From contig NZ_AP027364.1 in NCBI RefSeq assembly GCF_030295975.1, forward strand, positions 124,001-188,000: a stretch of DNA of 64,000 bases. Reading direction: 5' to 3'. Origin of the DNA: Thalassotalea atypica (GTDB taxonomy: Bacteria > Pseudomonadota > Gammaproteobacteria > Enterobacterales > Alteromonadaceae). The notes under the pieces are model-generated. The model did no database searches. It was not told where the DNA came from and was given only the letters and a program-made list of their open reading frames with translations. The translations under genes were made by a program, and so were the position numbers. Position 1 is the first letter of the stretch, and each line of letters opens with the position of its first letter. Shown in pieces: positions 25,603-37,104 of this stretch.

Positions 25603-26795
25603 CTAAAATGCTCCATTTGTTGATTGGACTGTGAGCATGCGTTATTCACGGCTTGTTTGATTTGTTGAAGGATAACGGGGGCAATTAAGAAACCGTGCCG
25701 GTACAAGCCATTAACCTGAATAATCCCCGGTTGGCTGCTTATTTTAGGCTGATTATCACTAAAAGCAGGGCGACAATGACTAACATGTTGACGAATATTC
25801 GCCTCTGCTAAACCCGGGTGCACACTGTAAGCCGCGCTTAACAACTCCATTGCAGAACGTACGGTCATCGGTGACATATCATCACTTTCAATCTCTGTTG
25901 CGCCTACGACAAAATAACCGCGAGGTTTAGGGGCGATATATAGTTGGTATCTTGGGTGCATTAAACGTACGGGACGATGCAAATGTACATGCGGGGCGTA
26001 CAGTTGAAAGAGCTCACCGCGTATGGCACGTAAATCTGCTATTTGCATTGCGCTATTGGTTTTCTTTGTCCCACGAGGATTTAGACAAGCACCAACACCT
26101 CGACAATCAATAGCTAAATCTACCGCCAGTTTTTTGTTCGGTAGCTGTTTGTTGCTTGAGCGTTTTTGATACTCGATCACCGTTTTATCTGGCGAGTTTG
26201 AAGTACCATGCGGGAAGATATTAGTGACCTCACATTCTGAAAGCCAAGGTACCTGCTCACGTTCTAACTGTTTTTTAAGCGCAATTAACAGTCGGCGATT
26301 GCCCAGTTGTCCCTCTGGTGGTAAATAGAGTCCTCGTTGAAAATTGCGGCCAAGCTCTGGCTCCAATTCAAGTAACTGCTGGCGATCAAGTGCTTGAATA
26401 TTGTGGTGCTTAAAATAACGGAACAAGAACCGTTGATGGCGTTCATAATCACCTTTATCTTGCTCGTGACTCACCATTAAGGCGCCAGCTTGTTGAAAGA
26501 AAACGTGCTCATCTAAGCTTGATAATATACTAGGCCATAGTGTTAATGCTTCTAGCCCCATTTCAACAATACTGGTATCGGCATGTAGGGCTTCACCTAA
26601 AGGCGTCAGCAAACCAGCCGCCGCGTAGGCGCTGCTGGCTTTACCATCTTTGTTATCTTTATCAATTAAAGTCACATGATAACCGCAGCGATGAAGCTCA
26701 AGGGCAGTAAGTCTGCCCATTAAGCCTGCACCGATCACCGCAATAGTCACCTCATGATTTGCATCATTTATGCGTTTGTCTGTAAAAGCTTTCAT
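25599..26795 (-). CDS. thiO: Glycine oxidase ThiO
   Basis: FAD-dependent amine oxidase that converts glycine to dehydroglycine for ThiG, replacing the anaerobic tyrosine lyase ThiH. The dinucleotide-binding motif is VIGAGLMGRLTALEL (about 20-34), followed by an SSAYAAAGLLTPL segment, and near the C-terminus a YRHGFLIAPVI motif. At 398 residues it is slightly longer than the usual ~370. AAGGA is six bases before the ATG. Placement in thiC-thiO-thiS-thiG supports the function over other DAO-family oxidases. Confidence 0.92.
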   Translation of the reverse strand: MKAFTDKRINDANHEVTIAVIGAGLMGRLTALELHRCGYHVTLIDKDNKDGKASSAYAAAGLLTPLGEALHADTSIVEMGLEALTLWPSILSSLDEHVFFQQAGALMVSHEQDKGDYERHQRFLFRYFKHHNIQALDRQQLLELEPELGRNFQRGLYLPPEGQLGNRRLLIALKKQLEREQVPWLSECEVTNIFPHGTSNSPDKTVIEYQKRSSNKQLPNKKLAVDLAIDCRGVGACLNPRGTKKTNSAMQIADLRAIRGELFQLYAPHVHLHRPVRLMHPRYQLYIAPKPRGYFVVGATEIESDDMSPMTVRSAMELLSAAYSVHPGLAEANIRQHVSHCRPAFSDNQPKISSQPGIIQVNGLYRHGFLIAPVILQQIKQAVNNACSQSNQQMEHFR

Positions 26796-26814
26796 GGTTA
26801 TTCCTTGGCTTTTA

Positions 26815-28728
<1,914 letters not shown>

Positions 28729-28793
28729 TTAGGCGGAGTTTAGGTATGATAAAACGAGGACGAGACTACCCCATAAGGGTATTCTCGAGCTTG

Positions 28794-28870
28794 TTCCCTT
28801 CGCAGAAATTACTCTGATCAGGTTCTACGGATCCCGCAAATAAATGCGATCTCAGCCTAGGGCACTCCGA
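28794..28870 (-). promoter_or_regulatory. TPP riboswitch (THI element)
   Basis: Read on the minus strand, the leader contains the conserved parts of the THI box in order: GGAGTGCCCTAGGCTGAGAT (28849-28868), a variable arm with GCATTTATTTGC, then ACCTGATCAGAGTAAT and GAAGGGA. Thiamine diphosphate would bind and lower expression of thiC and its operon. Between it and the thiC start an imperfect hairpin with TACCC/GGGTA (near 28767-28785) and a short T-run (TTTTAT) could be the expression platform. Upstream (28871-29049) is AT-rich and contains the operon promoter; no gene seen there. Confidence 0.93.
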
Positions 28871-29049
28871 CAAGTTCTGGTATCACTTCTTTTTGATATG
28901 AAGGATAACGCAAGGATTGTAACTGAATTTAAATTTTAACTGCAAGGTAAAGTATTTATTTTTGCTATTATTGTATTACGCATTTTAACAAGTGCTCTGT
29001 TGGTAAAATACCCATTACAGCTGATATTGTTATCAACCTCAGCGGTTAA

Positions 29050-30048
29050 TTAGCACAGTAAAAATTCGTTATCTAATTGCTGGTTAGACAGTAAAGTTGT
29101 TAATGAGCCGACCGTTGTTTTAGCGATTGTTGAAATAGCCTCTTCGGTGAAAAAGCCTTGATGACCCGTAATAACCACATTGGGGAGTGACGCTAAACGA
29201 ACAAATACATCGTCATCAATTATTTCGCCAGATAAATCTTCAAAGAACAGGCTGCTTTCAAGTTCATAAACATCAATCCCTAAATAGCCCAATTGCCTGC
29301 TTAATAGTGCTTTTACTATGGCGACACTGTCTATTAGTCCGCCGCGACTGGTGTTTATCAGCATGGCGCCTTTTTTCATCAGTTGAAGAGTGTCTTCATT
29401 AATTAAATGGTGGGTGCTGTTTAACAAAGGACAATGTAAGGAAATGATATCAGAACGCCTAAAGAGCTCATCTAGTGAGACATACTCGGCACCTAGTTGC
29501 TTAACCTGTTCGCTTTCGTTCGGATCATAACAAATAAGCTTGCAGCCAAAACCGGTCAAGATTTTTGTTGTCGCTAAACCGATGTTTCCTGTGCCAACAA
29601 TACCCACCGTTTTCTGGTGTAAATTGAAACCCATTAACCCATCGAGTGCAAAATTATCTTCTCGAATACGATTATAGGCTTTATGAAATTTACGGCTCAA
29701 AGTCAGCATTAGTCCAACGGTGTGTTCGGCCACCGCTTCAGGTGAATACTCAGGCACTCGGCAGAGTTTGAAACCATGACGAGCGGCGTAATCTATATCT
29801 ATGTTATTGAAGCCAGCACATCGTAGAGCGATCACTTTGATGCCAAAATCTTTTAAGTGATCGAGGACGAATTTGTCGGCGTGATCGTTAACGAACATAC
29901 AAATAGCATCAAAGCCCTGAGCAAGATCGACAGTTTCTCGAGACAACTTTGATTCAAAAAACGTAAATTCAAGATCTGTATCAACATTATATTTTTCTAA
30001 AAAAGCTTTATCGTACTTTTTACTACTAAAAACGGCGACCTTAAACAT
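29050..30048 (-). CDS. ldhA: D-lactate dehydrogenase (fermentative), LdhA
   Basis: NAD-dependent D-2-hydroxyacid dehydrogenase that reduces pyruvate to D-lactate. Full-length similarity to E. coli LdhA: IALRCAGFNNIDIDYA, PEYSPEAVAEHTVGLMLTLSRK, the Rossmann motif VGIVGTGNIG, DIISLHCPL, INTSRGGLID (catalytic Arg), DVYELESSLFFED (catalytic Glu) and GHQGFFTEEA (catalytic His). The ATG at 30048, six bases after AGGA, is preferred to the TTG at 30054. It follows recG with a 108-base gap and may have its own promoter. Confidence 0.9.
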   Translation of the reverse strand: MFKVAVFSSKKYDKAFLEKYNVDTDLEFTFFESKLSRETVDLAQGFDAICMFVNDHADKFVLDHLKDFGIKVIALRCAGFNNIDIDYAARHGFKLCRVPEYSPEAVAEHTVGLMLTLSRKFHKAYNRIREDNFALDGLMGFNLHQKTVGIVGTGNIGLATTKILTGFGCKLICYDPNESEQVKQLGAEYVSLDELFRRSDIISLHCPLLNSTHHLINEDTLQLMKKGAMLINTSRGGLIDSVAIVKALLSRQLGYLGIDVYELESSLFFEDLSGEIIDDDVFVRLASLPNVVITGHQGFFTEEAISTIAKTTVGSLTTLLSNQQLDNEFLLC

Positions 30049-30156
30049 TTTCAATCCTGTGGCGCGGCATTAATCAATACTAGAAGTATATTTGAACTGG
30101 ATAAAAAAACTGTGATTGTTTGTTAATTGAGCAAATGAGAGGGAAATGAGAACGTC

Positions 30157-32259
30157 CTAGGCGTTCGAATATTTTTCTTTGCTACCTAGCCAGCGATCGA
30201 TAAGCAAAAGTGCTTGCTCGGGATATTTCTTCCATAGCTGGTAAGCATGCTGCTGTACTTCTGGTACAAGTGCTGCATCTCTCACTAAATCAGCAATTTT
30301 TAATTCGGCTAAACCGGTTTGACGGGTGCCCAGTAGCTCACCAGGACCACGAATTTCTAAATCTTTTTGGGCAATAACAAAGCCGTCATTGCTTTCACGT
30401 AGCACTGCTAGGCGCTTGGTGGCAGTTTTTGTCAGTGGTGTTTTGTACATTAACACGCAGTGTGATGCGACCGCGCCACGGCCAACTCGGCCTCTTAGCT
30501 GATGTAACTGTGCTAGCCCAAGTCGCTCTGGATTTTCAATCACCATCAAGCTGGAGTTTGGTACATCAACGCCCACCTCAATTACGGTTGTGGCAACCAA
30601 TAAATGCAATTCGGCTGATTTAAACGCTTCCATCACTTGCTGTTTTTCAGCTGCTTTCATTCTGCCATGCACTAAACCGATGTTTAATTCAGGAAGCTGT
30701 GCTTGTAGGTACGTCGCGGTGTCTTCGGCTGCTTGGCATTGCAATACTTCTGATTCTTCAATGAGCGTACATACCCAATAAGCCTGGCGGTTATCATTGG
30801 TACAGCCTTCACGAATGCGTTCAATAACATCGTCACGTCGTGTGTCAGGTAGTGCAATGGTTTTAATCGGCGTTCTGCCCGGCGGTAATTCGTCGATAAC
30901 GGAAGTATCCAAGTCTGCATAAGCGGTCATCGCTAATGTACGAGGAATGGGTGTTGCCGTCATGATCAATTGGTGTGGGTGTTTACCGGAAATATTGCCT
31001 TTTTCACGCAACGACAAGCGTTGATGAACGCCAAACCTGTGTTGTTCATCAATAATAATTAATGCCAAATTTTTAAAGCTAACTTGCTCTTGAAATAACG
31101 CATGGGTGCCTACGGCGAGTTGAATATTACCATTGGCCATTTGTTCTAAGGCAATGGCGCGTGCTTTTGCTTTTGTCTTACCTGCAAGCCAGCCAACATT
31201 GAACTCAAGCGGTTCAAACCACTTTTGAAAATTAATGGCGTGTTGCTCTGCCAGTATTTCTGTCGGCGCCATTAAAGCAACTTGATAGCCTTGGCTAATA
31301 GCCGTTATTGCCGCAAGTGCAGCCACTAGGGTTTTACCCGAGCCAACATCTCCCTGCACTAAGCGCATCATCGGTGTTTCTTTTTGCAGATCCTTTCTAA
31401 TTTCTTCAACGACTCTTGCTTGTGCGTTAGTGGGTGAAAATGGCAAGCTGTCCAAAAATTGCTTGTTGAGCTGCTGATCTACTTTAAAACTAACCGCGAA
31501 ATCTTTCTCTGTTGAGGCGCGTAGCTTTAACATGCTTAGGTTTTGCGCTAACAATTCTTCTTTAATCAAACGGAGTTGAGCAGGGTGTTTGCCTTCTTCA
31601 ATTTGTGTGGTTGATGTTTCTGGTGGTGGTCGATGAATAATCGCCAACGCTTCAGCTAAGGTAAAAGGTTCATTAACAAACTCTGCAGGAAGTAATTCTT
31701 GCACAGAGCCCATGGATAATCGTTTTAGTGCTTGCTCAGAAATATTTCTTAAAGTGAGCTGCCTTAGGCCATCAGTCGTCGGGTAAACAGGCGTTAGTGT
31801 TTCTTCAACAGGCGTTAAAGCATGGTCGTTGTCCAGTTGTTTATATTCGGGGTGTACAATTTGAAAACTACGAGGGCCGCGTTGTATTTCACCATAGCAA
31901 CGGACTTCAGTCCCGATGGACAAGTTGTTCTTTTGAGCGGCCGTAAAATGAAAGAAACGTAAATCAAGCGAGCCTGATCCATCATTTATCGTAACGACCA
32001 GCATTCGACGTCGACCTTGTATCACTTGGCTGTTGGTCACTTGTCCAATAATGTTGGTATAAACACCGGGAATTAAGTCACGAATTGCGGTAATTCGTGT
32101 TCTGTCTTCATATCGAAGGGGTAAATGAAACAGTAAATCTTGAACAGAGTGTAAACTGAGTTTGGCAAACTTCTCGACCATGCTTGGGCCAACGCCTTTA
32201 AGCGCAGAAATAGGTAACTGCGCTAGATTGGTGAGTCCTTCCGTTGCTCTACTGCTCAT
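30157..32259 (-). CDS. recG: ATP-dependent DNA helicase RecG
   Basis: Branch-migration helicase that reverses stalled replication forks. The 700 residues follow the E. coli layout: N-terminal wedge/OB domain (about 1-250; LPISALKGVGPSMVEKF), Walker A LVQGDVGSGKTLVA, DEQH box IIIDEQHRFGVHQR, motif III MTATPIPRTLAMT, motif VI QLRGRVGRGAV and the C-terminal TRIM region with GPGELLGTRQTG. It lies 16 bases after trmH, matching the common spoT-trmH-recG order. Confidence 0.97.
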   Translation of the reverse strand: MSSRATEGLTNLAQLPISALKGVGPSMVEKFAKLSLHSVQDLLFHLPLRYEDRTRITAIRDLIPGVYTNIIGQVTNSQVIQGRRRMLVVTINDGSGSLDLRFFHFTAAQKNNLSIGTEVRCYGEIQRGPRSFQIVHPEYKQLDNDHALTPVEETLTPVYPTTDGLRQLTLRNISEQALKRLSMGSVQELLPAEFVNEPFTLAEALAIIHRPPPETSTTQIEEGKHPAQLRLIKEELLAQNLSMLKLRASTEKDFAVSFKVDQQLNKQFLDSLPFSPTNAQARVVEEIRKDLQKETPMMRLVQGDVGSGKTLVAALAAITAISQGYQVALMAPTEILAEQHAINFQKWFEPLEFNVGWLAGKTKAKARAIALEQMANGNIQLAVGTHALFQEQVSFKNLALIIIDEQHRFGVHQRLSLREKGNISGKHPHQLIMTATPIPRTLAMTAYADLDTSVIDELPPGRTPIKTIALPDTRRDDVIERIREGCTNDNRQAYWVCTLIEESEVLQCQAAEDTATYLQAQLPELNIGLVHGRMKAAEKQQVMEAFKSAELHLLVATTVIEVGVDVPNSSLMVIENPERLGLAQLHQLRGRVGRGAVASHCVLMYKTPLTKTATKRLAVLRESNDGFVIAQKDLEIRGPGELLGTRQTGLAELKIADLVRDAALVPEVQQHAYQLWKKYPEQALLLIDRWLGSKEKYSNA

Positions 32260-32275
32260 TATTTATTGGTGATGC

Positions 32276-32983
32276 CTAGTCGTCGATGTCTTGCCATGAT
32301 TCTTGGGTCATCTGCATTTTTTTCCACCAATCATCACAGGCGACGATCTGACCGTCATCATCAATATGTGGGAAAGGTAAACCTTTGGTTTTACAAACTT
32401 TAGCGAAAATAGGATGACCGCCTTCAAATAACATTCGTTGGCGAACTTCTTCGCTGATGGTGGCTTTTTCGTATAATCCAGCGGCAACACGTTGTCGCTG
32501 TGCTTCATATAAAACGACTGCATTTGCAACTGATACATTAAGAGATTGCACCATGCCAACCATAGGAATTACGATGTCATGGTCAGCCATTTCTTTAGCA
32601 ACATCAGATGCGCCAAATTTTTCTTGGCCTAAAATAATTGCCGTTGGTTTAGTGTAATCAATTTCTCTAAAGTCGACTGCTGTATCTGACAAGTTTGTTA
32701 CTAATACCTGCATGTTTTGCTGCTTTAATACCTTAATCGCATCTTTTGTGCTTGAGTAGTTATGAACATCAACCCAGTTTTGACTGCCTGCAGCACTGCC
32801 GCCAGAAACTCGCATGCGCTCATTTTTCCATACTGCATGGACATCGCTCACGCCTATCGCATCGCAGGTACGTACAACCGCTGCGAGGTTGTGAGTTTTG
32901 TGCACGCCTTCCATACAAACGGTTAGGTCAGGTTGGCGTTTGTTAAGCATCTCTAAGATTCGTTGATGTCTTTCTGGAGTCAT
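32276..32983 (-). CDS. trmH: tRNA (guanosine-18-2'-O)-methyltransferase TrmH
   Basis: SPOUT-class methyltransferase that makes Gm18 in tRNA. Motif 1 is NLAAVVRTCDAIGV, and the trefoil-knot motifs 2 and 3 are AIILGQEKFGAS and DIVIPMVGMVQSLNVSVANAV (shown in part). The 235 residues match the family size with the TrmH-specific C-terminal extension. It directly precedes recG. A 289-base gap separates it from ridA. Confidence 0.95.
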   Translation of the reverse strand: MTPERHQRILEMLNKRQPDLTVCMEGVHKTHNLAAVVRTCDAIGVSDVHAVWKNERMRVSGGSAAGSQNWVDVHNYSSTKDAIKVLKQQNMQVLVTNLSDTAVDFREIDYTKPTAIILGQEKFGASDVAKEMADHDIVIPMVGMVQSLNVSVANAVVLYEAQRQRVAAGLYEKATISEEVRQRMLFEGGHPIFAKVCKTKGLPFPHIDDDGQIVACDDWWKKMQMTQESWQDIDD

Positions 32984-33272
32984 TTTTTCTTCATAATTTA
33001 CATTGTTTCTGTGTTGCTAAAGTAATGAAATTCAATCACGTACCTATTGTACCCTCATTAATTTATTGCTCCAGCGCCTCGCCTAAATGCGAATTGTTTT
33101 GAAAAACACATTTGGCTAATTTTTTTGTTTTTAATTTAAGTCCAAGCATCTTATAGTTCAGATGAAGTGTGAACGATACTCAATCAAAGAGAAGTAACGC
33201 AGTATACAAGTGTATATGAGTAACTTCGATGCAGAGTTGGTTTCGATCACGCCAATATGAACTTATATAAGA
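32984..33272. other. Intergenic region between ridA and trmH
   Basis: No gene seen. An imperfect hairpin at 33192-33228 (GAAGTAAC and GTAACTTC arms plus an inner GTATAC/GTATAT pairing) follows ridA on the minus strand but lacks a T-run, so termination is uncertain. The part near 33000-33070 should hold the trmH-recG promoter. Confidence 0.4.
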
Positions 33273-33662
33273 TTAGGCGACGTTTGGAATCTCCATGATA
33301 CCGTCGATTTCAATTTCTACGTCTTTCGGTAAACGAGATACTTGAACTGCAGCTCTTGCTGGATACGGCTCTAGAAAATATTGACTCATGATTTCATTCA
33401 CGGTCGAAAAATTAGATAAATCAGTCATGAATATGTTCACTTTGACCATATCATTGATTGAGCCACCTGCTGCTTCGCATACTGCGACCAAGTTCTTAAA
33501 TACTTGTTCAGTTTGCTCTTTAAAACCACCATCAATGACTTCCATTGTTTCTGGAATTAAAGGGATTTGGCCAGACAAATAAACAGTGTTAGACACTTTT
33601 ACTGCTTGGCTGTAGGTGCCGATTGCGCCTGGCGCGTTTTCTGTGCTGATAATACTTTTCAT
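33273..33662 (-). CDS. ridA: Enamine/imine deaminase RidA
   Basis: Hydrolyses reactive 2-aminoacrylate and related enamines formed by PLP enzymes. The 129 residues show the YjgF/RidA landmarks: GAIGTYSQAV, YLSGQIPL, EQTEQVFKNLVAVCEAAGGS, VKVNIFMTDL, and YPARAAVQVSRLPKDVEIEID with the substrate-binding Arg. It lies 15 bases after spoT, an arrangement frequent in this order. Confidence 0.95.
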   Translation of the reverse strand: MKSIISTENAPGAIGTYSQAVKVSNTVYLSGQIPLIPETMEVIDGGFKEQTEQVFKNLVAVCEAAGGSINDMVKVNIFMTDLSNFSTVNEIMSQYFLEPYPARAAVQVSRLPKDVEIEIDGIMEIPNVA

Positions 33663-33677
33663 AATAATCCTGTTTTA

Positions 33678-35789
33678 TTATTTGTTACGAATGACTTTTT
33701 GAACATCAACCATAACTTTAATTTTTCTCATAATGTCGGCTAAATGTATTCTATCACGACAAGTAATTTCCATATCGATGACATATAACCCGGTGTCTTT
33801 TTCACCGGAATTTAATGCCACAACATTAGATTCATGTCTAGCAATAACGTTTGTTAATGCAGCCAATGCTCCTTTATGATTAATGATATCTATACGAAGC
33901 TTAGCAACGAATTCCTTATCTATATCACTATCCCATTGTACCGGGAATAATTTAGTTTCTTGGCTTTTGATATTACGACAACCTTGCTGATGGACAATAA
34001 GCCCTTTGCCTGGGCTTAAATAGGCCAAAATACTGTCGCCAGGAATAGGACGGCAGCACTTGCTATAAGTGACCATCATGCCTTCAGTGCCTTTGATTGG
34101 CATTTTTGCGCGAGTGCTCGACTCTGAATCGCCAATATCACTGTCTTCCGTAAATTCATCGGTTAGGCGGCGCGCAATACCAATGCTAAGTGCGTTACCC
34201 AATCCGATGTTGGTTAACAGATCATCAAAGCTCTTATTACCTGTTTCTTCAACAACTTCATCAATTTTTTCTTGTACGATATCATCAAGTTTTGTTGAGC
34301 CTAATGCGTGACTGAGTAGGCGTAAACCCAATGCTTGAGATTCTGTTTTCTCTCGAGAGCGTAAATAGGTTCTAATTTGTAAGCGTGCTTTTGCGGTCAC
34401 CACAAAGTTTAACCATGTGGCATTCGGTCGTGCGGCCGGCGAGGTAATGACTTCTATGGTTTGGCCTGAGTCTATCGGCTGACTTAGCGGGAAAGGTTTT
34501 CGATCGACCTTAACACCAACACAAGAGTTCCCGACGTCAGTATGGACTGCGTAGGCGAAATCGACCGCGGTTGCACCCATCGGTAATTCAATAATGCGCC
34601 CATCAGGAGTGAAAACATAAATTTCTTCGGGAAATAAATCTGATTTTACGTTTTCAATAAACTCGAAGGAACTACCGGCGCTTTGCTGTAATTCGAGTAA
34701 GCTCTGCATCCAACGACGCGCTTTCATTTGTGCGGTGGTTCCGCTGTCATCGCCATCTTGCTTATATAACCAGTGCGCGGCAACACCTTTGTCTGCCATT
34801 TGGTCCATGTCATGTGTACGGATTTGTATTTCGACGGGAATACCATGAGGACCAATTAGTGAAGTATGTAAAGATTGATAACCGTTCGTTTTAGGAATGG
34901 CAATATAATCTTTAAATCGTGATTCAATTGGTTTGAATAAATTATGAACCGCGCCGAGGGCTCGATAACAATCATCAATTTTTTCACCGACGATCACGCG
35001 GAACGCATAAATATCCATCACTTCATTAAACATTAGCTCTTTGTTTAACATTTTACGGTAGATTGAATATAAATGTTTCTCTCGACCAATAACTTCCGCT
35101 TGAATGCCGCTTTCTTCAAGGCGATGGAATATCTCTCCCTGAATATTCTGAATGATTTCTTTACGGTTGCCGCGTGCTTGTTTGACGGCTGAACGTAAAG
35201 CTCTTGAGCGCATTGGATATAACGCTTCAAAGCCTAATACTTCGAGTTCATTCTTAATGTCATGAATACCTAAACGATTGGCAATAGGCGCATAAATTTC
35301 TAAAGTTTCGCGGGCAATACGGCGACGTTTTTCAGGTCGCAATGACTCAAGCGTTCGCATATTGTGGGTACGGTCGGCAAGTTTAATTAAGATAACTCGG
35401 ATGTCTTGCACCATAGCAAGTACCATCTTGCGGAAATTTTCCGCTTGCATTTCTTCTTTGTTATCAAACTTTAATTTATCAAGTTTACTGACGCCTTCTA
35501 CAAGCTCTGCAACTGTATTACCGAACAGCTCGGCTAGTTCTTCTTTGGTAACAGGAGTGTCTTCAATTACATCATGAAGTAATGCAGCCATCAGTGTTTC
35601 ATGATCAAGGTGCATTTTGGCGAGGTTCAATGCCACAGCTACGGGGTGTGTAATGTACGGATCACCGCTAGAACGCATTTGACCGTCATGGGCATCATGA
35701 GCAACAACATAGGCTTTCTTCAGTAAGTCTATCTGTACCTTAGATAGATAACTAGAAACATACTCTTTTAACGGTTCAAATAGATACAC
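33678..35789 (-). CDS. spoT: Bifunctional (p)ppGpp synthetase/hydrolase SpoT
   Basis: Stringent-response enzyme. At 703 residues it is the size of E. coli SpoT. Domains in order: HD hydrolase (HDAHDGQMRSSGDPYITHP, ALLHDVIEDTP, KLADRTHNMRTL), synthetase (about 225-345; EVMDIYAFRVIV, PKTNGYQSLHT), TGS (about 385-445; IYVFTPDGRIIELP), helical/zinc-finger region (CCRPIPGDSILAYLS) and C-terminal ACT. The intact HD motifs separate it from RelA. Terminator-like hairpin between rpoZ and this gene. Confidence 0.97.
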   Translation of the reverse strand: MYLFEPLKEYVSSYLSKVQIDLLKKAYVVAHDAHDGQMRSSGDPYITHPVAVALNLAKMHLDHETLMAALLHDVIEDTPVTKEELAELFGNTVAELVEGVSKLDKLKFDNKEEMQAENFRKMVLAMVQDIRVILIKLADRTHNMRTLESLRPEKRRRIARETLEIYAPIANRLGIHDIKNELEVLGFEALYPMRSRALRSAVKQARGNRKEIIQNIQGEIFHRLEESGIQAEVIGREKHLYSIYRKMLNKELMFNEVMDIYAFRVIVGEKIDDCYRALGAVHNLFKPIESRFKDYIAIPKTNGYQSLHTSLIGPHGIPVEIQIRTHDMDQMADKGVAAHWLYKQDGDDSGTTAQMKARRWMQSLLELQQSAGSSFEFIENVKSDLFPEEIYVFTPDGRIIELPMGATAVDFAYAVHTDVGNSCVGVKVDRKPFPLSQPIDSGQTIEVITSPAARPNATWLNFVVTAKARLQIRTYLRSREKTESQALGLRLLSHALGSTKLDDIVQEKIDEVVEETGNKSFDDLLTNIGLGNALSIGIARRLTDEFTEDSDIGDSESSTRAKMPIKGTEGMMVTYSKCCRPIPGDSILAYLSPGKGLIVHQQGCRNIKSQETKLFPVQWDSDIDKEFVAKLRIDIINHKGALAALTNVIARHESNVVALNSGEKDTGLYVIDMEITCRDRIHLADIMRKIKVMVDVQKVIRNK

Positions 35790-35931
35790 TCAAGGCTCCT
35801 GACCTGATTATTCTTATACAGCGACTCGCTGACAGAGAATTTTTACATTTGATGAAATTCACATGGAAAAAGTCAACGGGTTATAGCTCTAGGATACGCA
35901 TTATTGCTGATATTGCCAATATCGCAGACAT

Positions 35932-35970
35932 AAAAAAACGCGTAATCACTTATTCAGTAAATCACGCGTT
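35932..35970 (-). terminator. Terminator after rpoZ
   Basis: On the minus strand AACGCGT and ACGCGTT close an interrupted stem, followed by seven T (35938-35932). It would reduce but perhaps not abolish read-through from gmk-rpoZ into spoT. Confidence 0.75.
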
Positions 35971-35997
35971 GTTTATTGTTTTTGCTCAATAGGCTGA

Positions 35998-36276
35998 TTA
36001 GCCTTGTTGACCACCAACAATTGCAGCAACAGCAGCCAGTTCAGCTGACTCTTGTTGTACTTGTTCTTGACGATCTACGTCATCCATTACGTCCGAGGTG
36101 ATTAGCTCAGCTTCAATCTCACGTAAAGCTAATACAGTTGGTTTGTCATTTTCAACTTCTACCATAGGGTCTTTTCCACCCGTGGCAATTTGACGCGCAC
36201 GACGTGATGCAACTAACACCAAGTCAAAGCGATTGCCGATTTTTTCTACTGCATCTTCAACAGTTACGCGAGCCAT
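35998..36276 (-). CDS. rpoZ: RNA polymerase omega subunit
   Basis: Small subunit that assists beta-prime folding and ppGpp binding. The 92 residues begin [30 protein letters not shown], the classic omega N-terminus (written here in shortened form as [12 protein letters not shown]...ASRRARQI), with [11 protein letters not shown] after it. It lies between gmk and spoT as in E. coli. Confidence 0.97.
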   Translation of the reverse strand: MARVTVEDAVEKIGNRFDLVLVASRRARQIATGGKDPMVEVENDKPTVLALREIEAELITSDVMDDVDRQEQVQQESAELAAVAAIVGGQQG

Positions 36277-36331
36277 TAAGCTACTCCAACAAAAATTACT
36301 TTACAAAATAGCCGACCATTATAATAAACGA

Positions 36332-36958
36332 TCAATCATTAGCCAATAGATCTTTGAATAAATCTTGATGTATTATTGTTTGCTGGCTTCTTTTAAGGCG
36401 TTGATTGTTGACAATCGTCACTAAATCTTGCGTTGCTTGCTCAAAATCATCATTAACAATGATGTAGTCAAACTCTTGATAATGTGAACATTCTGACTGA
36501 GCTTGCGCCATTCTATCTGCTATCACGTCTTCACTGTCTTGGCCTCGTCCGCGTAACCTTTTTTCAAGTTCCGCTTGAGATGGCGGAGCAATAAAAATCG
36601 TTGTAACGCCGGGCTTTTTCATGCGTACTTGTTGTGCACCTTGCCAATCGATATCCAAAAACACATCAATGCCTTTGGCCAACTGATCGTCAATGGCTTG
36701 TTCAGAGGTGCCGTAGTAATTGCCAAAAACTTCTGCATACTCGTAAAAAGCACCTTGCTTAATTTGTTTTTCGAACGTTGTTTTGTCAACAAAATGATAG
36801 TGTTGGCCGTCTACTTCACCTGGTCGCATCGCTCGGGTTGTTGTTGAAACAGACACTTGCATAGGTCTTGCTGAATCACTTTTTAATAGCGCCGTAATCA
36901 GGCTCGATTTACCTGCACCACTTGGCGCAGAAAGTATAAAAAGGTTACCTGTAGCCAT
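36332..36958 (-). CDS. gmk: Guanylate kinase
   Basis: Phosphorylates GMP to GDP. The P-loop is [10 protein letters not shown] (about 9-18), followed by [21 protein letters not shown] (GMP-binding region; quoted from [11 protein letters not shown]) and [10 protein letters not shown]. The ATG at 36958 with GAGGAT six bases upstream is preferred to the TTG one codon earlier. First gene of the gmk-rpoZ-spoT block. Confidence 0.96.
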   Translation of the reverse strand: MATGNLFILSAPSGAGKSSLITALLKSDSARPMQVSVSTTTRAMRPGEVDGQHYHFVDKTTFEKQIKQGAFYEYAEVFGNYYGTSEQAIDDQLAKGIDVFLDIDWQGAQQVRMKKPGVTTIFIAPPSQAELEKRLRGRGQDSEDVIADRMAQAQSECSHYQEFDYIIVNDDFEQATQDLVTIVNNQRLKRSQQTIIHQDLFKDLLAND

Positions 36959-37054
36959 CAAAATATCCTCGTCGACAATCGGTTAATCTGTGTTTAAGGC
37001 GCGCACTATACCTAATTAACTAAATTTAGTCTTTATTGTTCGAATTGAAAACAT

Positions 37055-37079
37055 AAAAAAAGCCAGACTAAGCCGGCTT
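37055..37079 (-). terminator. Terminator of the aminotransferase gene
   Basis: On the minus strand AAGCC and GGCTT close a 10-base loop followed by TTTTTT. It lies 25 bases after the aminotransferase stop. Confidence 0.75.
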
Positions 37080-37104
37080 CTTTCAATAACGCGTTTAAAA
37101 ACGG

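Noticed and set aside
33192-33228. Hairpin between ridA and trmH as a terminator
   Set aside because: Mismatched stem and no T-run; described only as part of the intergenic region.
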